Positions 1 through 7,353 of a DNA stretch of 64,000 nt are shown here, one piece after another; within the stretch, counting starts at the first letter, position 1, and each line of letters begins with the position of its first letter. The DNA is from JALYGY01 sp963800975 (GTDB taxonomy: Bacteria > Actinomycetota > Rubrobacteria > Rubrobacterales > Rubrobacteraceae): contig CAWDDB010000006.1 of the NCBI GenBank assembly GCA_963800975.1, forward strand, positions 1 to 64,000. Reading direction: 5' to 3'. A model generated the notes under the pieces. It was not told where the DNA came from and made no database searches. It saw only the letters and a program-made list of their open reading frames with translations. The position numbers were made by a program, and so were the translations under genes.

Positions 1-1
1 A

Positions 2-472
2 GAGCTCATCATCCTCGACCAGCACGGGGCGCACGAGCGCGTCCTTTACGAGAGGCTGCTCGAGAACCCGAAGAGCCAACCCCTAGCGCTGCCCGACCCC
101 GAGGTCGTCCATCTCCCCGAAGACCTCGCCCGCGAGGCGTGGGGCTTCGAGGCCGAGCTGAACTCTCTAGGCTTCGAGTTCGAACCATTCGGCGAACGTG
201 CGCTGCGGGTCTACGGGGTACCCGAGACGGTCACGGACGCGGGGGCGGCGCTGCTGGCGGCGCTCGGCGCGCTCGCCGGGGGCGAAGACCTCGCGAAGGC
301 GCTAGCCTGCAAGGGCTCGACCCGCTTCGGCGAGGACCTCTCGCGGGAGGAGATGGAGGGCCTGCTCCAGGATTGGGCGGCTACCCGTTTCAGGGAGGTC
401 TGCCCTCACGGACGGCCGATAGCGAAGCGCGTCAAGCTAGAAGACCTGCTGCGCGAGTTCGGGAGGCTCTGA
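2..472 (+). CDS. mutL: DNA mismatch repair protein MutL, C-terminal part (5' end outside window)
   Basis: Open from the first complete codon to TGA at 470-472, about 156 residues; the start lies upstream of the window. The fragment begins with the conserved MutL dimerisation-domain motif DQHGAHERVLYERL. It ends with ACKGSTRFGEDLS and CPHGRPIAKRV, which match the conserved late motifs of MutL C-terminal domains; the Cys and His of the CPHGRP motif belong to the metal site in endonuclease-type MutL. MutL couples mismatch recognition by MutS to strand processing. Its last 26 codons are repeated 1.8 kb downstream (2201-2283). Most Actinobacteria lack MutS/MutL, so its presence argues for a deep-branching lineage. 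Confidence 0.93.
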   Translation, partial: ELIILDQHGAHERVLYERLLENPKSQPLALPDPEVVHLPEDLAREAWGFEAELNSLGFEFEPFGERALRVYGVPETVTDAGAALLAALGALAGGEDLAKALACKGSTRFGEDLSREEMEGLLQDWAATRFREVCPHGRPIAKRVKLEDLLREFGRL

Positions 473-477
473 GCCGC
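395..477 (+). repeat. Direct repeat, left copy (mutL 3' end)
   Basis: This 83-bp stretch covers the last 26 codons and stop of mutL. It recurs at 2201-2283 with a single mismatch (c423 versus a2229). It bounds the decayed insert on the left and looks like an attachment-site duplication or insertion scar. Confidence 0.9.
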
Positions 478-753
478 ATGCGGTGATCGCGCGGACACGG
501 TCCGAGAGCGCGCCTGGCAACATTGGAAAGAATTCGGCCGCTTCTTGCTCCGAAGCCCCTCGCGCAGTAGCCCGGACAAATAAGATGGTGCGGGGTTCGT
601 CGCCGACCACCGACACCTCGTGAGAAATCGTTCGCCCCGATGAGGGGGCGGAGGATGCCCAGAGAGAGCCGTCGCCGTCCGCAGGGACCGCGCTACTTCT
701 ATGGAAACGCGGGGTGTGGTGCGGTGGATCGGGACGCAGCACTCAACCGAGGT

Positions 754-1632
754 TCAAGGGTTGCCGATGATCTCCTCTAACCCCTTGTTCGTCATCCTGT
801 ACAGGAATTGGGAGGTGTCCCGGGAGGGCTGGATGTAGCCGTGGTCGAGCAGGTACCCGACGGCCTCGTCGTACTCGCGCTCGTAGGGGTTGATGCCAGC
901 CATCTCTGCCACCTCGAACGGGATCACCTCGCGGGTAGGCTTGTCACGCAGTTGCTCCCTGGTCGCGTGCAGCAGCCGCATGGCGACCTCGTCCGCGACC
1001 GTCACGCATGGCCGCCGGGGCTCCCGGCAAGCCACCCGTCCCGCCGCTCCTTGAGCCACGTCGCGCGCAACCTGTTCGCGGCTGCCCTGGCCGGCATGTC
1101 CCCTTCGCGGAGTTCCTCCACGCGCTTGTAGGAGACCTCCCCGCCGCTCATCAGCGCCACCAGCCCTTCCTCGGCCTGCCTCCGGTCCTCCGACGCCAGC
1201 CGCTCCAACGCCGCCATCCGCTCCCCCGGCAGCGGTTCGCCCAGCAGAATCAGCGAGCTGCCCGTTTTGGCGCAGCCTCAACTCTTGGCGCTCGGTTTCC
1301 ATGAACAGCTCGAAAGCGGCCAGACGGGCCCGAACTTTCTCCCGCTCTCGCTCTTGCTTACGCGCCACGCGAGCCTCGTCGCCTGGCGCGTCGGCTCTCT
1401 GCTCCTTGTCGTGCGTGGCCTTCGCCTTCCCTCGGGCCGCGCGCGGAGCGGCGCTTAGGTGCCCCCCCAACGGCAGCGCAAGCAACGCCCGCTCGAATTC
1501 TCCGTCGGCCTTCACGGCTGCCAGCATCCGCGCCAGCTCGCGCTGCCCGTGTGCGAAGGCGTACCGCAGCGATTCCTCCGCCCAAACCATCCGCTTCGAG
1601 AGTTCCTCCGACGTCGTGTGGTCCAGGTCCAC
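754..1632 (-). pseudogene. Frameshifted hypothetical protein with coiled-coil and winged-helix-like end
   Basis: The likely start is GTG at 1632, preceded by AAGGAG at a good distance. The N-terminal ~120 residues (VDLDHTTSEELSKRMVWAEE onward) and the last ~80 (MRLLHATREQLRDKPTREV through GLEEIIGNP) read in one frame. The middle reads convincingly only in another frame: LILLGEPLPGERMAALERLA, then VSYKRVEELREGDMPARAAA, to about 1002. Two compensating single-base shifts, near 1270 and near 1010, would restore one ~292-residue protein. The middle is Arg/Lys/Glu-rich and probably helical. The tail (EYDEAVGYLLDHGYI) looks like a winged helix. Function is unknown. Confidence 0.5.
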
Positions 1633-1720
1633 GGCACACTCCTTGCGCTCCGGTGGGACCCGCCACAACAAAATAGCCGCCCTGCCTCTGGGCGGCCCTC
1701 CGAAAGAACAAATCCACCTA

Positions 1721-1986
1721 TTAGACTCCTATGAGCATACCACACCCGACGCGCGGGCCCTTCGCCGCGACGTCGCGCTGGAGCACCAACAAGCGCAGCC
1801 CGGACATGTTGCGTGGGGCGTCGCGGTCAGGAGTATCGTGAGCTCGAGGTCGCCCTCGAAGATGAGGCGGTCGAACTGCTCCTTGGACTCGGGCAAGTAG
1901 TAGGTCTCGCCGACGGAGAACCACCTCTCCACGCCTGTCGTCCTGCAGGCGTCGTCGGCGGCCTTCTCGTCGGTGTACGTCGGCAC
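1721..1986 (-). pseudogene. Small frameshifted hypothetical protein
   Basis: It starts at GTG 1986 and reads MPTYTDEKAADDACRTTG, then FDRLIFEGDLELTILLTATP. Around 1820 the plausible continuation moves to another frame (RNMSGLRLLVLQRDVAAKG, ending at 1721). The product would be about 85-90 residues, acidic at the N-terminus, with no family I recognise. It lies directly upstream of the other frameshifted minus-strand gene within the insert, so both seem to have decayed together or share poor sequence quality. Confidence 0.35.
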
Positions 1987-2000
1987 GCTTATCTCGTCTC

Positions 2001-2228
2001 TTGACGGACGTTCGGAACAGTTACGGATACGACCGGTGGGAAGCGCTGGAGTGCCTAGGCCCAGAGGAGCGCCACCGCCTCTACGGGATACTCGGGATCA
2101 AGGTATTCGTGAAAGGAGAGGGGGAAGCTTGGGTTGAAATGCCGATACGGCCGCCCACGCCTCTCGAGGACCCAAGGGTTTACACAAACGAAGGCATGCC
2201 GAGGTCTGCCCTCACGGACGGCCGATAG
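2001..2228 (+). pseudogene. Possible serine recombinase C-terminal remnant
   Basis: A 75-codon reading frame from a TTG encodes RWEALECLGPEERHRLYGIL followed by GIKVFVKGEGEAWVEMPIRP. The pattern of W-x-x-L-x-x-E-E-R-R-x-L-x-x-L-G-x-x-V resembles the extreme C-terminal segment of resolvase/invertase-type serine recombinases. No catalytic domain is present, and the frame runs into the right-hand direct repeat, where it stops. I read it as a leftover fragment of the enzyme that moved the insert. The family match is by eye and tentative. Confidence 0.35.
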
Positions 2229-2283
2229 AGAAGCGCGTCAAGCTAGAAGACCTGCTGCGCGAGTTCGGGAGGCTCTGAGCCGC
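2201..2283 (+). repeat. Direct repeat, right copy (duplicate of mutL 3' end)
   Basis: 82 of 83 bases match 395-477. The mutL reading frame is preserved here (EVCPHGRPIEKRVKLEDLL ... stop), with one Ala-to-Glu change, but no upstream mutL sequence precedes it. Confidence 0.9.
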
Positions 2284-2296
2284 CTGGGGCAGTCAG

Positions 2297-3547
2297 CTAT
2301 TTGCTCTGGTCCGCCGGTGCGTCCCTGGAGATGGTCTCTGGGCGCAGCCACAGCGCGACGTGGGCGGGCTGCACGGTTTCCCTGACCACCCCCACCAGGT
2401 CGCCTCTCAGCGTGTCCAGGTCCGTCTCGTCGCGCAGCCTGACCGAGAAGGCTTCGAGCGTCTTGGCGGCGTCGTACTTACCCCGGTAGAAGCGGCGATC
2501 CACCAGCCCCTGCACCAGTCCCCGCAGCGGGTTGAACAGGGCGGCTATGACCAGGGTGGAGACAACTATGGCGATTTGGGGCTGCTGCTCCTGGCCCGTG
2601 AGGACGCGGAAGAAGGCCTGGGTCGTCGCCACGCCCCCGAAGTAGACCGCGAGCAGCATGGCCGTGAGGGAGCCGTAGACGAGGGCGCGGTTTATGACCA
2701 CGTCTATGTCGTAGAGGCGGTACCTCAAGACCGCGAACCCGATGGCCACGGGCACCGTGGCGAAGCTCAGGGTTCCCACGGAGAGGAGAGACTCGGGCAC
2801 GCCGATGATGTTGCCGAGCATTATGAACGCGTACACCAGAGCCATGAATGAAGCGGCGAAGGCGATCCACTTGATCTGCTCGCGCACCTCTCCCCCGGAA
2901 CTCCTGTAACGTAACACCAGGCTAAGAGCCGAGGCGAGTATGCACACGGGAAGCAGCGGGAGCACGACAAAAATCGCACTCGATAACCAGGGGATTTCCT
3001 CGAGCCCGAAGGGGTTGCGTGCCCCCGGAAGGCTCGCGACCTGACCGGGGGCGAATCCGAAGCCGAAGCTGAGCGCCACGATCATCGCCGCACAGAGCCA
3101 GGCCAGCGGACGCCATCTCCTGGAAGGGAGCCTCCCGTCGGGGAACAGCAGGAACAGGTAGGTGCCAAGTAGCCCCACGCCCGGTACCCACAGCCAGTTG
3201 CTCAGCCAGGCAATCCCGACCGGGAAGGGTAATGAGCCAGGCCTGGCCACGCCATACATACCGTAGTACTCGCTCAAGCCGAGGAGCAGCAACAAGAAGC
3301 CGACCGCGAGGCAGATCCAACCTATGGGGTTGCGTGGATGCCTGGAGGCGATAAGGGCACCGACGACGGGGAAGGCCAGGAAGGGTGCGAAGCTCAACAG
3401 TTCGCTAACGCTGGCAACGGTGGCCCAGCCGCCAGGGGACCGCGCGGATTGGACGAGGACGTATAGCGCGACATCGGCTACGACGATCGCAAGGACGAGA
3501 GCGGCCAGCGACCATGCCAGCCAGGAAGTGGCGCGGCCGACGCTCAT
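2297..3547 (-). CDS. 7TM-type sensor membrane protein without kinase domain
   Basis: This 416-residue integral membrane protein starts at ATG 3547. About eight hydrophobic helices span residues ~10-310, with the pattern of the 7TM sensory module found on many actinobacterial histidine kinases: RNPIGWI after the second helices, LFPDGRLPSRRWR mid-protein, and AVLRYRLYDIDVVINRALVYG before the last helices. The cytoplasmic tail (NPLRGLVQGLVDRRFYRGKYDAAKTL, then RLRDETDLDTLRGDLVGVV) matches the linker that normally leads into GAF/HisKA_3/ATPase domains, but the protein stops there. It could be a stand-alone membrane sensor or a truncated kinase. It precedes a diguanylate cyclase in the same orientation. 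Confidence 0.7.
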   Translation of the reverse strand: MSVGRATSWLAWSLAALVLAIVVADVALYVLVQSARSPGGWATVASVSELLSFAPFLAFPVVGALIASRHPRNPIGWICLAVGFLLLLLGLSEYYGMYGVARPGSLPFPVGIAWLSNWLWVPGVGLLGTYLFLLFPDGRLPSRRWRPLAWLCAAMIVALSFGFGFAPGQVASLPGARNPFGLEEIPWLSSAIFVVLPLLPVCILASALSLVLRYRSSGGEVREQIKWIAFAASFMALVYAFIMLGNIIGVPESLLSVGTLSFATVPVAIGFAVLRYRLYDIDVVINRALVYGSLTAMLLAVYFGGVATTQAFFRVLTGQEQQPQIAIVVSTLVIAALFNPLRGLVQGLVDRRFYRGKYDAAKTLEAFSVRLRDETDLDTLRGDLVGVVRETVQPAHVALWLRPETISRDAPADQSK

Positions 3548-3908
3548 CTCACCGAACCCGGATCCTGTTCTCTGTCCCCTCTGTCACGACGCCACTCTAC
3601 AGCACTGACCGTCTCCCAAACGTTACGACAAACGTTACGAAGCCGGGCGGTGAGCGGACTTCGCCGAAACCTAGGAAACGTCTGGCGCGCCGGGGGAGGG
3701 ACCTACGTTGGGTCTCGCGTCAGGTAGACGGCCAGGCGCCCGAAGGCGTGGCGGAGTTGCCGTGTGGTTCGGCGGGATCTGGCGGGGTACCGGCGAGTCC
3801 GGCCTCTTGTCCTCCCGTCGAGGAAGTCGGGGCTGCGGGGTAGCCACGAGAGGCTCAGCCCCCTGGTCTCGGACAGGTCCGAAGGTCCGCAGGTTCGTGA
3901 TCCTGGCA
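3548..3908. other. Intergenic stretch with a gene fragment
   Basis: There is no complete gene here. The only recognisable content is a short fragment (3811-3880) related to the small zinc-ribbon gene at 5009-5230. A direct word acgtt(acgacaa)acgttacg lies at 3620-3640. Nothing else was recognised. Confidence 0.5.
3811..3880 (-). pseudogene. Fragment related to the 5009-5230 gene
   Basis: On the minus strand this reads DLSETRGLSLSWLPRSPDFL followed by DGR. It parallels the end of the nearby small protein, LADRTERGPSVAELLRGPAF then LDGR. The DNA word cctcccgtcgaggaa is identical in both places. The copy has no stop at the matching position and no recognisable zinc-ribbon part, so it looks like a relic of a duplicated 3' end. 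Confidence 0.35.
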
Positions 3909-4742
3909 TCACACTTCGTCGAAGACCGAGATCCTGTTCTTGCCTGCCCTCTTGGACCTGTACATCTCCACGTCTGCCAGGGCGACGAGGTGCTCGAGGC
4001 TCCGCGTCACCGCCGAGTGTGGGGCCACCCCCAGGGATACGGTGGCGGGACGCTCCGGCGGACTCTCGGGCCCAGGCGCGCACCTTCGCCGCACGGCCAG
4101 CCGGATGCGCTCCGCGATCTCGATGGCCCCCTCCACCTCGCTGTTCACCAGCAACACGAATTCCTCGCCCCCGTAACGGGCTACCAGATCGTCTGCCCTG
4201 GCCGACTCCCGCAGGGTTCGTGCCACGCAACGCAACATCTCGTCGCCAACCCGGTGGCCGTAGGTGTCGTTGTAGAACTTGAAGTCGTCCACATCTAGCA
4301 AGATGCACGCCAACGGCGCGCCGCTGTCCCTGGCCTGTTCGACCCTGCGCGACGCGGCCCGCTCGAAGAAACCGCGGCTGCTCAGGCCGGTCAGCGCATC
4401 CACGTTCGCGGAACGTCTGAGGGGGGAGACCTCGTCCCACTCGGCCCGGCCAAGGAAGTACAGCACGGCCGCGGCGGCGAGGATGGCGATCAGCTCCGCG
4501 AGCTCCTCGGCGGCGTCCGTGAACGTGCTAGTTCCCCCAAGCGCCGCCGCTATCCCGATAAACTCGGACGCCACTATGATCACCGCGGCAACGGCCAGGA
4601 CCCGCATAGATTGCTGGTGCGCGTTCAGGGTGAAGGTGGGGGCCAGGCGCAGCGCCATGGCGACCACGAAGAGCCCGACGGCCGCGCTGAGCAGGTTGAA
4701 ACCGACGTCGAGCACCTTCGGCGCCGCTTGCAGTATTTCCAT
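3909..4742 (-). CDS. Membrane-anchored diguanylate cyclase (GGDEF)
   Basis: The enzyme makes cyclic di-GMP from two GTP. I chose ATG 4742 (MEILQAAPKVLD), preceded by a G-rich stretch, because the in-frame extension to 4847 runs through a perfect hairpin and is not plausible coding. The first ~120 residues contain four hydrophobic segments. From about residue 125 the GGDEF domain follows: DALTGLSSRGFFERA, LLDVDDFKFYNDTYGHRVGD (metal-binding DxD), then the active-site signature RYGGEEFVLL. The allosteric I-site RxxD is not obvious. The tail ALADVEMYRSKRAGKNRIS is typical. The sensory input domain is not recognisable; it may respond to the membrane. Confidence 0.88.
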   Translation of the reverse strand: MEILQAAPKVLDVGFNLLSAAVGLFVVAMALRLAPTFTLNAHQQSMRVLAVAAVIIVASEFIGIAAALGGTSTFTDAAEELAELIAILAAAAVLYFLGRAEWDEVSPLRRSANVDALTGLSSRGFFERAASRRVEQARDSGAPLACILLDVDDFKFYNDTYGHRVGDEMLRCVARTLRESARADDLVARYGGEEFVLLVNSEVEGAIEIAERIRLAVRRRCAPGPESPPERPATVSLGVAPHSAVTRSLEHLVALADVEMYRSKRAGKNRISVFDEV

Positions 4743-4799
4743 AGCCCCCAATTCTACAAGCGGTACCGGTCTATAACGAGCGATCGGCGCGGGTGAGGC

Positions 4800-4848
4800 A
4801 GTGCCAGAGGCCCCGGGGTTCTTCGCCGACCCCGGGGCCTCTGGCACT
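4800..4848. terminator. Perfect 20-bp-stem hairpin
   Basis: The arms agtgccagaggccccggggt (4800-4819) and its exact complement (4829-4848) enclose a 9-nt loop. The stem is GC-rich and lies just upstream of the diguanylate cyclase start. No clear T-run follows on either strand, so it may be a bidirectional transcription barrier or a regulatory structure in the cyclase leader. Bases 4849-5008 hold nothing else that I recognise. Confidence 0.6.
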
Positions 4849-5008
4849 TAGAAATCGGCGCGCCGCCGGCCAGTAGACGTGGGCCCTCGCCCTGAAACCC
4901 ACGATCGGCCCTCACCCTGCGCCCTGCCGGCGGCCACGCACCCGGGGTCCACGGAGACCCGCACGAGCCTGGCCGGTTATGGCCAGAGGACCGGCCGAGC
5001 TCGGTTCC

Positions 5009-5230
5009 TTACCTCCCGTCGAGGAACGCCGGGCCTCGGAGCAGCTCAGCGACGCTCGGCCCCCTCTCCGTCCGGTCGGCGAGGGTGAGTTCCCTGCCGC
5101 ACTCGCACTCGAAGGTGCCGCGTCCCTCGGCGTACCAGTCGTCCTCGCGCCCGAGCAGGACCAGCTGCTCGCCGCAACCGCACTCCAGGACGATCCGTTC
5201 TGTGGGCTCGATCTCCCAGGACCGCTGCAT
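5009..5230 (-). CDS. Small zinc-ribbon-like hypothetical protein
   Basis: ATG 5230 follows GGAGGGG at 9 nt and gives 73 residues beginning MQRSWEIEPTERIVLECGCG. Two Cys pairs, C-G-C in ECGCGEQL and C-E-C in FECECGREL, lie about 25 residues apart. This is the spacing of a small rubredoxin-like zinc knuckle. The protein is otherwise acidic and ends LLRGPAFLDGR. A longer in-frame extension upstream lacks a ribosome site. Function is unknown; the fold suggests metal or nucleic-acid binding. A decayed copy of its 3' end lies at 3811-3880. Confidence 0.65.
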   Translation of the reverse strand: MQRSWEIEPTERIVLECGCGEQLVLLGREDDWYAEGRGTFECECGRELTLADRTERGPSVAELLRGPAFLDGR

Positions 5231-5394
5231 GTGGGCTTCCCCTCCAGCTATACCGCAGGACGGCATCACTCTCGCACGCCGGAGCGGCGCGCACAACGTG
5301 AACCTCGCTGAGGTTGATGGTGATTGTGCTTTAGGCATAGTTTTCTCCGAATCCTTGAAGATCAGGTCGAGGTTCAGGGTCGGAGGCAAGAGAA

Positions 5395-5418
5395 AACCCC
5401 CGTGCCAGGACGGGGGTT
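5395..5418 (-). terminator. Rho-independent terminator after the 52-residue gene
   Basis: On the minus strand aacccccgt (9 bp) pairs across a 6-nt loop with acgggggtt and is followed by TTCTCTT. It lies about 50 bases past the stop of the 5469-5627 gene. Confidence 0.8.
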
Positions 5419-5468
5419 ACGGCGAGATTCGCTACGTTTGCGGCACTATTTCACGCCGCGTTAAAAAG

Positions 5469-5627
5469 CTACTCCTCGTCTATCAGGGACTGACCCAGGT
5501 TCATGATGGTCGGGGCCCAGAGGCCGACGAAGATCGCGGTCTCGCGCCTGCCGGAGAAGTACAGCGCGAGGGAGAGCACGATCGATAGCAGTGTTCCCCC
5601 GACGTAGATTCCCTTGCCGCCGTTCAT
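5469..5627 (-). CDS. Small membrane protein, 52 residues
   Basis: ATG 5627 sits 5 nt after AGAGGAGG, a strong ribosome-binding site, and the frame ends at TAG 5469-5471. The product (MNGGKGIYVGGTLLSIVLSL, ALYFSGRRETAIFVGLWAPT, IMNLGQSLIDEE) has two short hydrophobic segments, at about residues 7-24 and 29-44, around a basic turn GRRE, and an acidic end. It therefore looks like a helical hairpin in the membrane. A terminator follows. No function can be assigned, but the start signal, hydrophobicity pattern and terminator make it a real gene. Confidence 0.8.
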   Translation of the reverse strand: MNGGKGIYVGGTLLSIVLSLALYFSGRRETAIFVGLWAPTIMNLGQSLIDEE

Positions 5628-5728
5628 GGTTGCCTCCTCTATGGCTATTTTCCAACCTGACTATACCCCCAAGCCTGTTGGGTAAACTGTGTGAGGGATC
5701 ATAGGCTCACGAGAGGGGCTAACGAGGC

Positions 5729-7351
5729 ATGACGACAGACGGAGGGACTGCGGGCCGGCGCCCGGACCTGGGCGGGCGCTCCACCGTCTACGGCACGAAG
5801 GGCGCGGTGGCGTGCGAGCATCCGGAGGCGGCGCTCGCGGGCATCAGGGTGCTCGACGCCGGTGGGACCGCGGCCGACGCCTGCGTCGCGATGGCGGCCT
5901 GCATGGCCGTCCTCTCGCCGATGCAGACGGGCGTGGGCGGCGACGCGTTTCTGCTGTTTTACGAGGCCGAGACGGGCTCGGTGCACGGGGCCAACGGCTC
6001 GGGGCGCGCTCCGGGGCAGGCGACCATCGAGAAGTTGCTGGAGAGGGGGCTGAGCGAGGTGCCCGATCGGGGCGGGCCGACGATAACGGTTCCAGGCGGC
6101 GTCCGGCTCTGGGAAGACGCTGCGAGCTCCCTGGGGAACCTGTCGCTCGCGCGCTTGCTCGAGCCGGCCTGGGAGCTGGCCGAGAACGGACACCCCGTGG
6201 CCGAGGTCGTCGCCCGCTACTGGAAGGACAACGAGGACCTCCTCCGCAAGAACGAGGCCGCAACGCGCGCCCTCCTTACCAAGGGCCGCGCGCCGGGGGC
6301 CGGGGAGGTGTTCCAGCAGCCGGACCTCGCGTCCACCCTCTCCGCGGTCGCCGAGGGCGGGGCCGACGCCTTCTACAACGGGGAGATAGCGAGGAGCATG
6401 GCGCACGCCGCCCAGGCGTCCGGCGGGTACCTCGCGCAGGAGGATCTCGCCGCGCACCAGACCGCCTGGGTCGAGCCCATCTCGACAGATTATCGGGGGG
6501 TCAGGGTCTACGAGATACCGCCGCCCGGGCAGGGCGTGGCTGCGCTCGAGATGCTCAACATCCTGGAGGGGTTCGACCTGGGGGCCCTCGATACCGTCGG
6601 TGCGGACCGTATCCACGTCGAGGTCGAGGCGAAGAAGCTCGCCTTCAGGGATCTGCACGAGGAGATAGGGGACCCCGAGTTCTGGCGCCACGCCGAGATC
6701 CCGACCGGGCGCCTGATCTCCAAGGAGTACGCGGCGGCTCTACGCGAGCGGATCTCGCCCGATAGGGCGTCGGGGAGGGTGCCCGAGATGGCGCTCGGGG
6801 AGGACACGACCTACCTGTGCGCCGTGGACGCGTGGGGTAACGGATGCTCGTTCATAAACAGCCTCTACAAGGCGTTCGGCAGCGGCGTGGTGGCCGAAGG
6901 CACCGGCGTGTGCCTGCACAACCGGGGCGTCTCCTTCAACCTGACGGAGGGACATCCGAACGCCCTCGAGCCTGGCAAACGCCCGCTGCACACGATCATC
7001 CCAGGCCTCGCCACCAAGGAAGGCGCGCTGTGGGCGACCTTCGGCGTGATGGGCGCCTCGATGCAGCCCCAGGGCCAGGCCCAGATGCTCTCCAACCTCA
7101 TAGACCACGGCATGAGCCCGCAGGAGGCGGTGGACCACCCCCGCCACAGGCACGACGGCGACACCCTCCAGATCGAGGGCCGGGTGCCGGAGCACGAGGT
7201 CGAGCGGCTGCGCAGAAAGGGCCACAACGTCGTGGTGCGGGAGGACTTCATGATTCCCGCCGGCGGCGCCCAGCTCATCCGGGTCCTCGAGTGCGGCGTG
7301 CGCGCGTGCGGCAGCGATCCCCGCAAGGACGGCTGCGCGCTCGCGCAGTAG
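5729..7351 (+). CDS. ggt: Gamma-glutamyltransferase family protein
   Basis: The Ntn-hydrolase precursor is 540 residues, the normal length. It self-cleaves before a catalytic Thr to give two chains that hydrolyse or transfer gamma-glutamyl groups. The core signature GEDTTYLCAVDAWGNGCSFI places the nucleophile at Thr360. The N-terminal part carries GGTAADACVAMAACMAVLSP and TGVGGDAFLL, typical of the large chain. PGKRPLHTIIPGL and the second-chain glycine-rich GVMGASMQPQGQ are also present. There is no signal peptide, so it resembles cytoplasmic YwrD-type members rather than periplasmic GGT. A transporter gene follows after 2 bases and is probably co-transcribed. Confidence 0.88.
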   Translation: MTTDGGTAGRRPDLGGRSTVYGTKGAVACEHPEAALAGIRVLDAGGTAADACVAMAACMAVLSPMQTGVGGDAFLLFYEAETGSVHGANGSGRAPGQATIEKLLERGLSEVPDRGGPTITVPGGVRLWEDAASSLGNLSLARLLEPAWELAENGHPVAEVVARYWKDNEDLLRKNEAATRALLTKGRAPGAGEVFQQPDLASTLSAVAEGGADAFYNGEIARSMAHAAQASGGYLAQEDLAAHQTAWVEPISTDYRGVRVYEIPPPGQGVAALEMLNILEGFDLGALDTVGADRIHVEVEAKKLAFRDLHEEIGDPEFWRHAEIPTGRLISKEYAAALRERISPDRASGRVPEMALGEDTTYLCAVDAWGNGCSFINSLYKAFGSGVVAEGTGVCLHNRGVSFNLTEGHPNALEPGKRPLHTIIPGLATKEGALWATFGVMGASMQPQGQAQMLSNLIDHGMSPQEAVDHPRHRHDGDTLQIEGRVPEHEVERLRRKGHNVVVREDFMIPAGGAQLIRVLECGVRACGSDPRKDGCALAQ

Positions 7352-7353
7352 GA

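Larger units (their letters stand above)
478..2200. mobile_element. Decayed insert between two copies of the mutL 3' end
   Basis: About 1.7 kb of DNA lies between the two 83-bp direct repeats. It holds two minus-strand genes with frameshifts and a plus-strand remnant that resembles the C-terminal end of a serine recombinase. The repeats plus a recombinase-like remnant at the right edge suggest a small integrative element, or what survives of one, that entered the 3' end of mutL. Bases 473-753 hold no gene I trust. No terminal inverted repeats or complete transposase were seen. A simple segmental duplication with later decay is the alternative. Confidence 0.5.

Noticed and set aside
437..742. 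Minus-strand reading frame of 101 codons overlapping the mutL end
   Set aside because: It runs antisense into mutL and has no ribosome site. Its composition is what GC-rich DNA gives by chance.
754..1671. Continuous 305-codon reading frame as one intact protein
   Set aside because: Its central third is Gly/Arg/Ala-rich shadow sequence, while another frame there reads normally, so an intact gene is unlikely.
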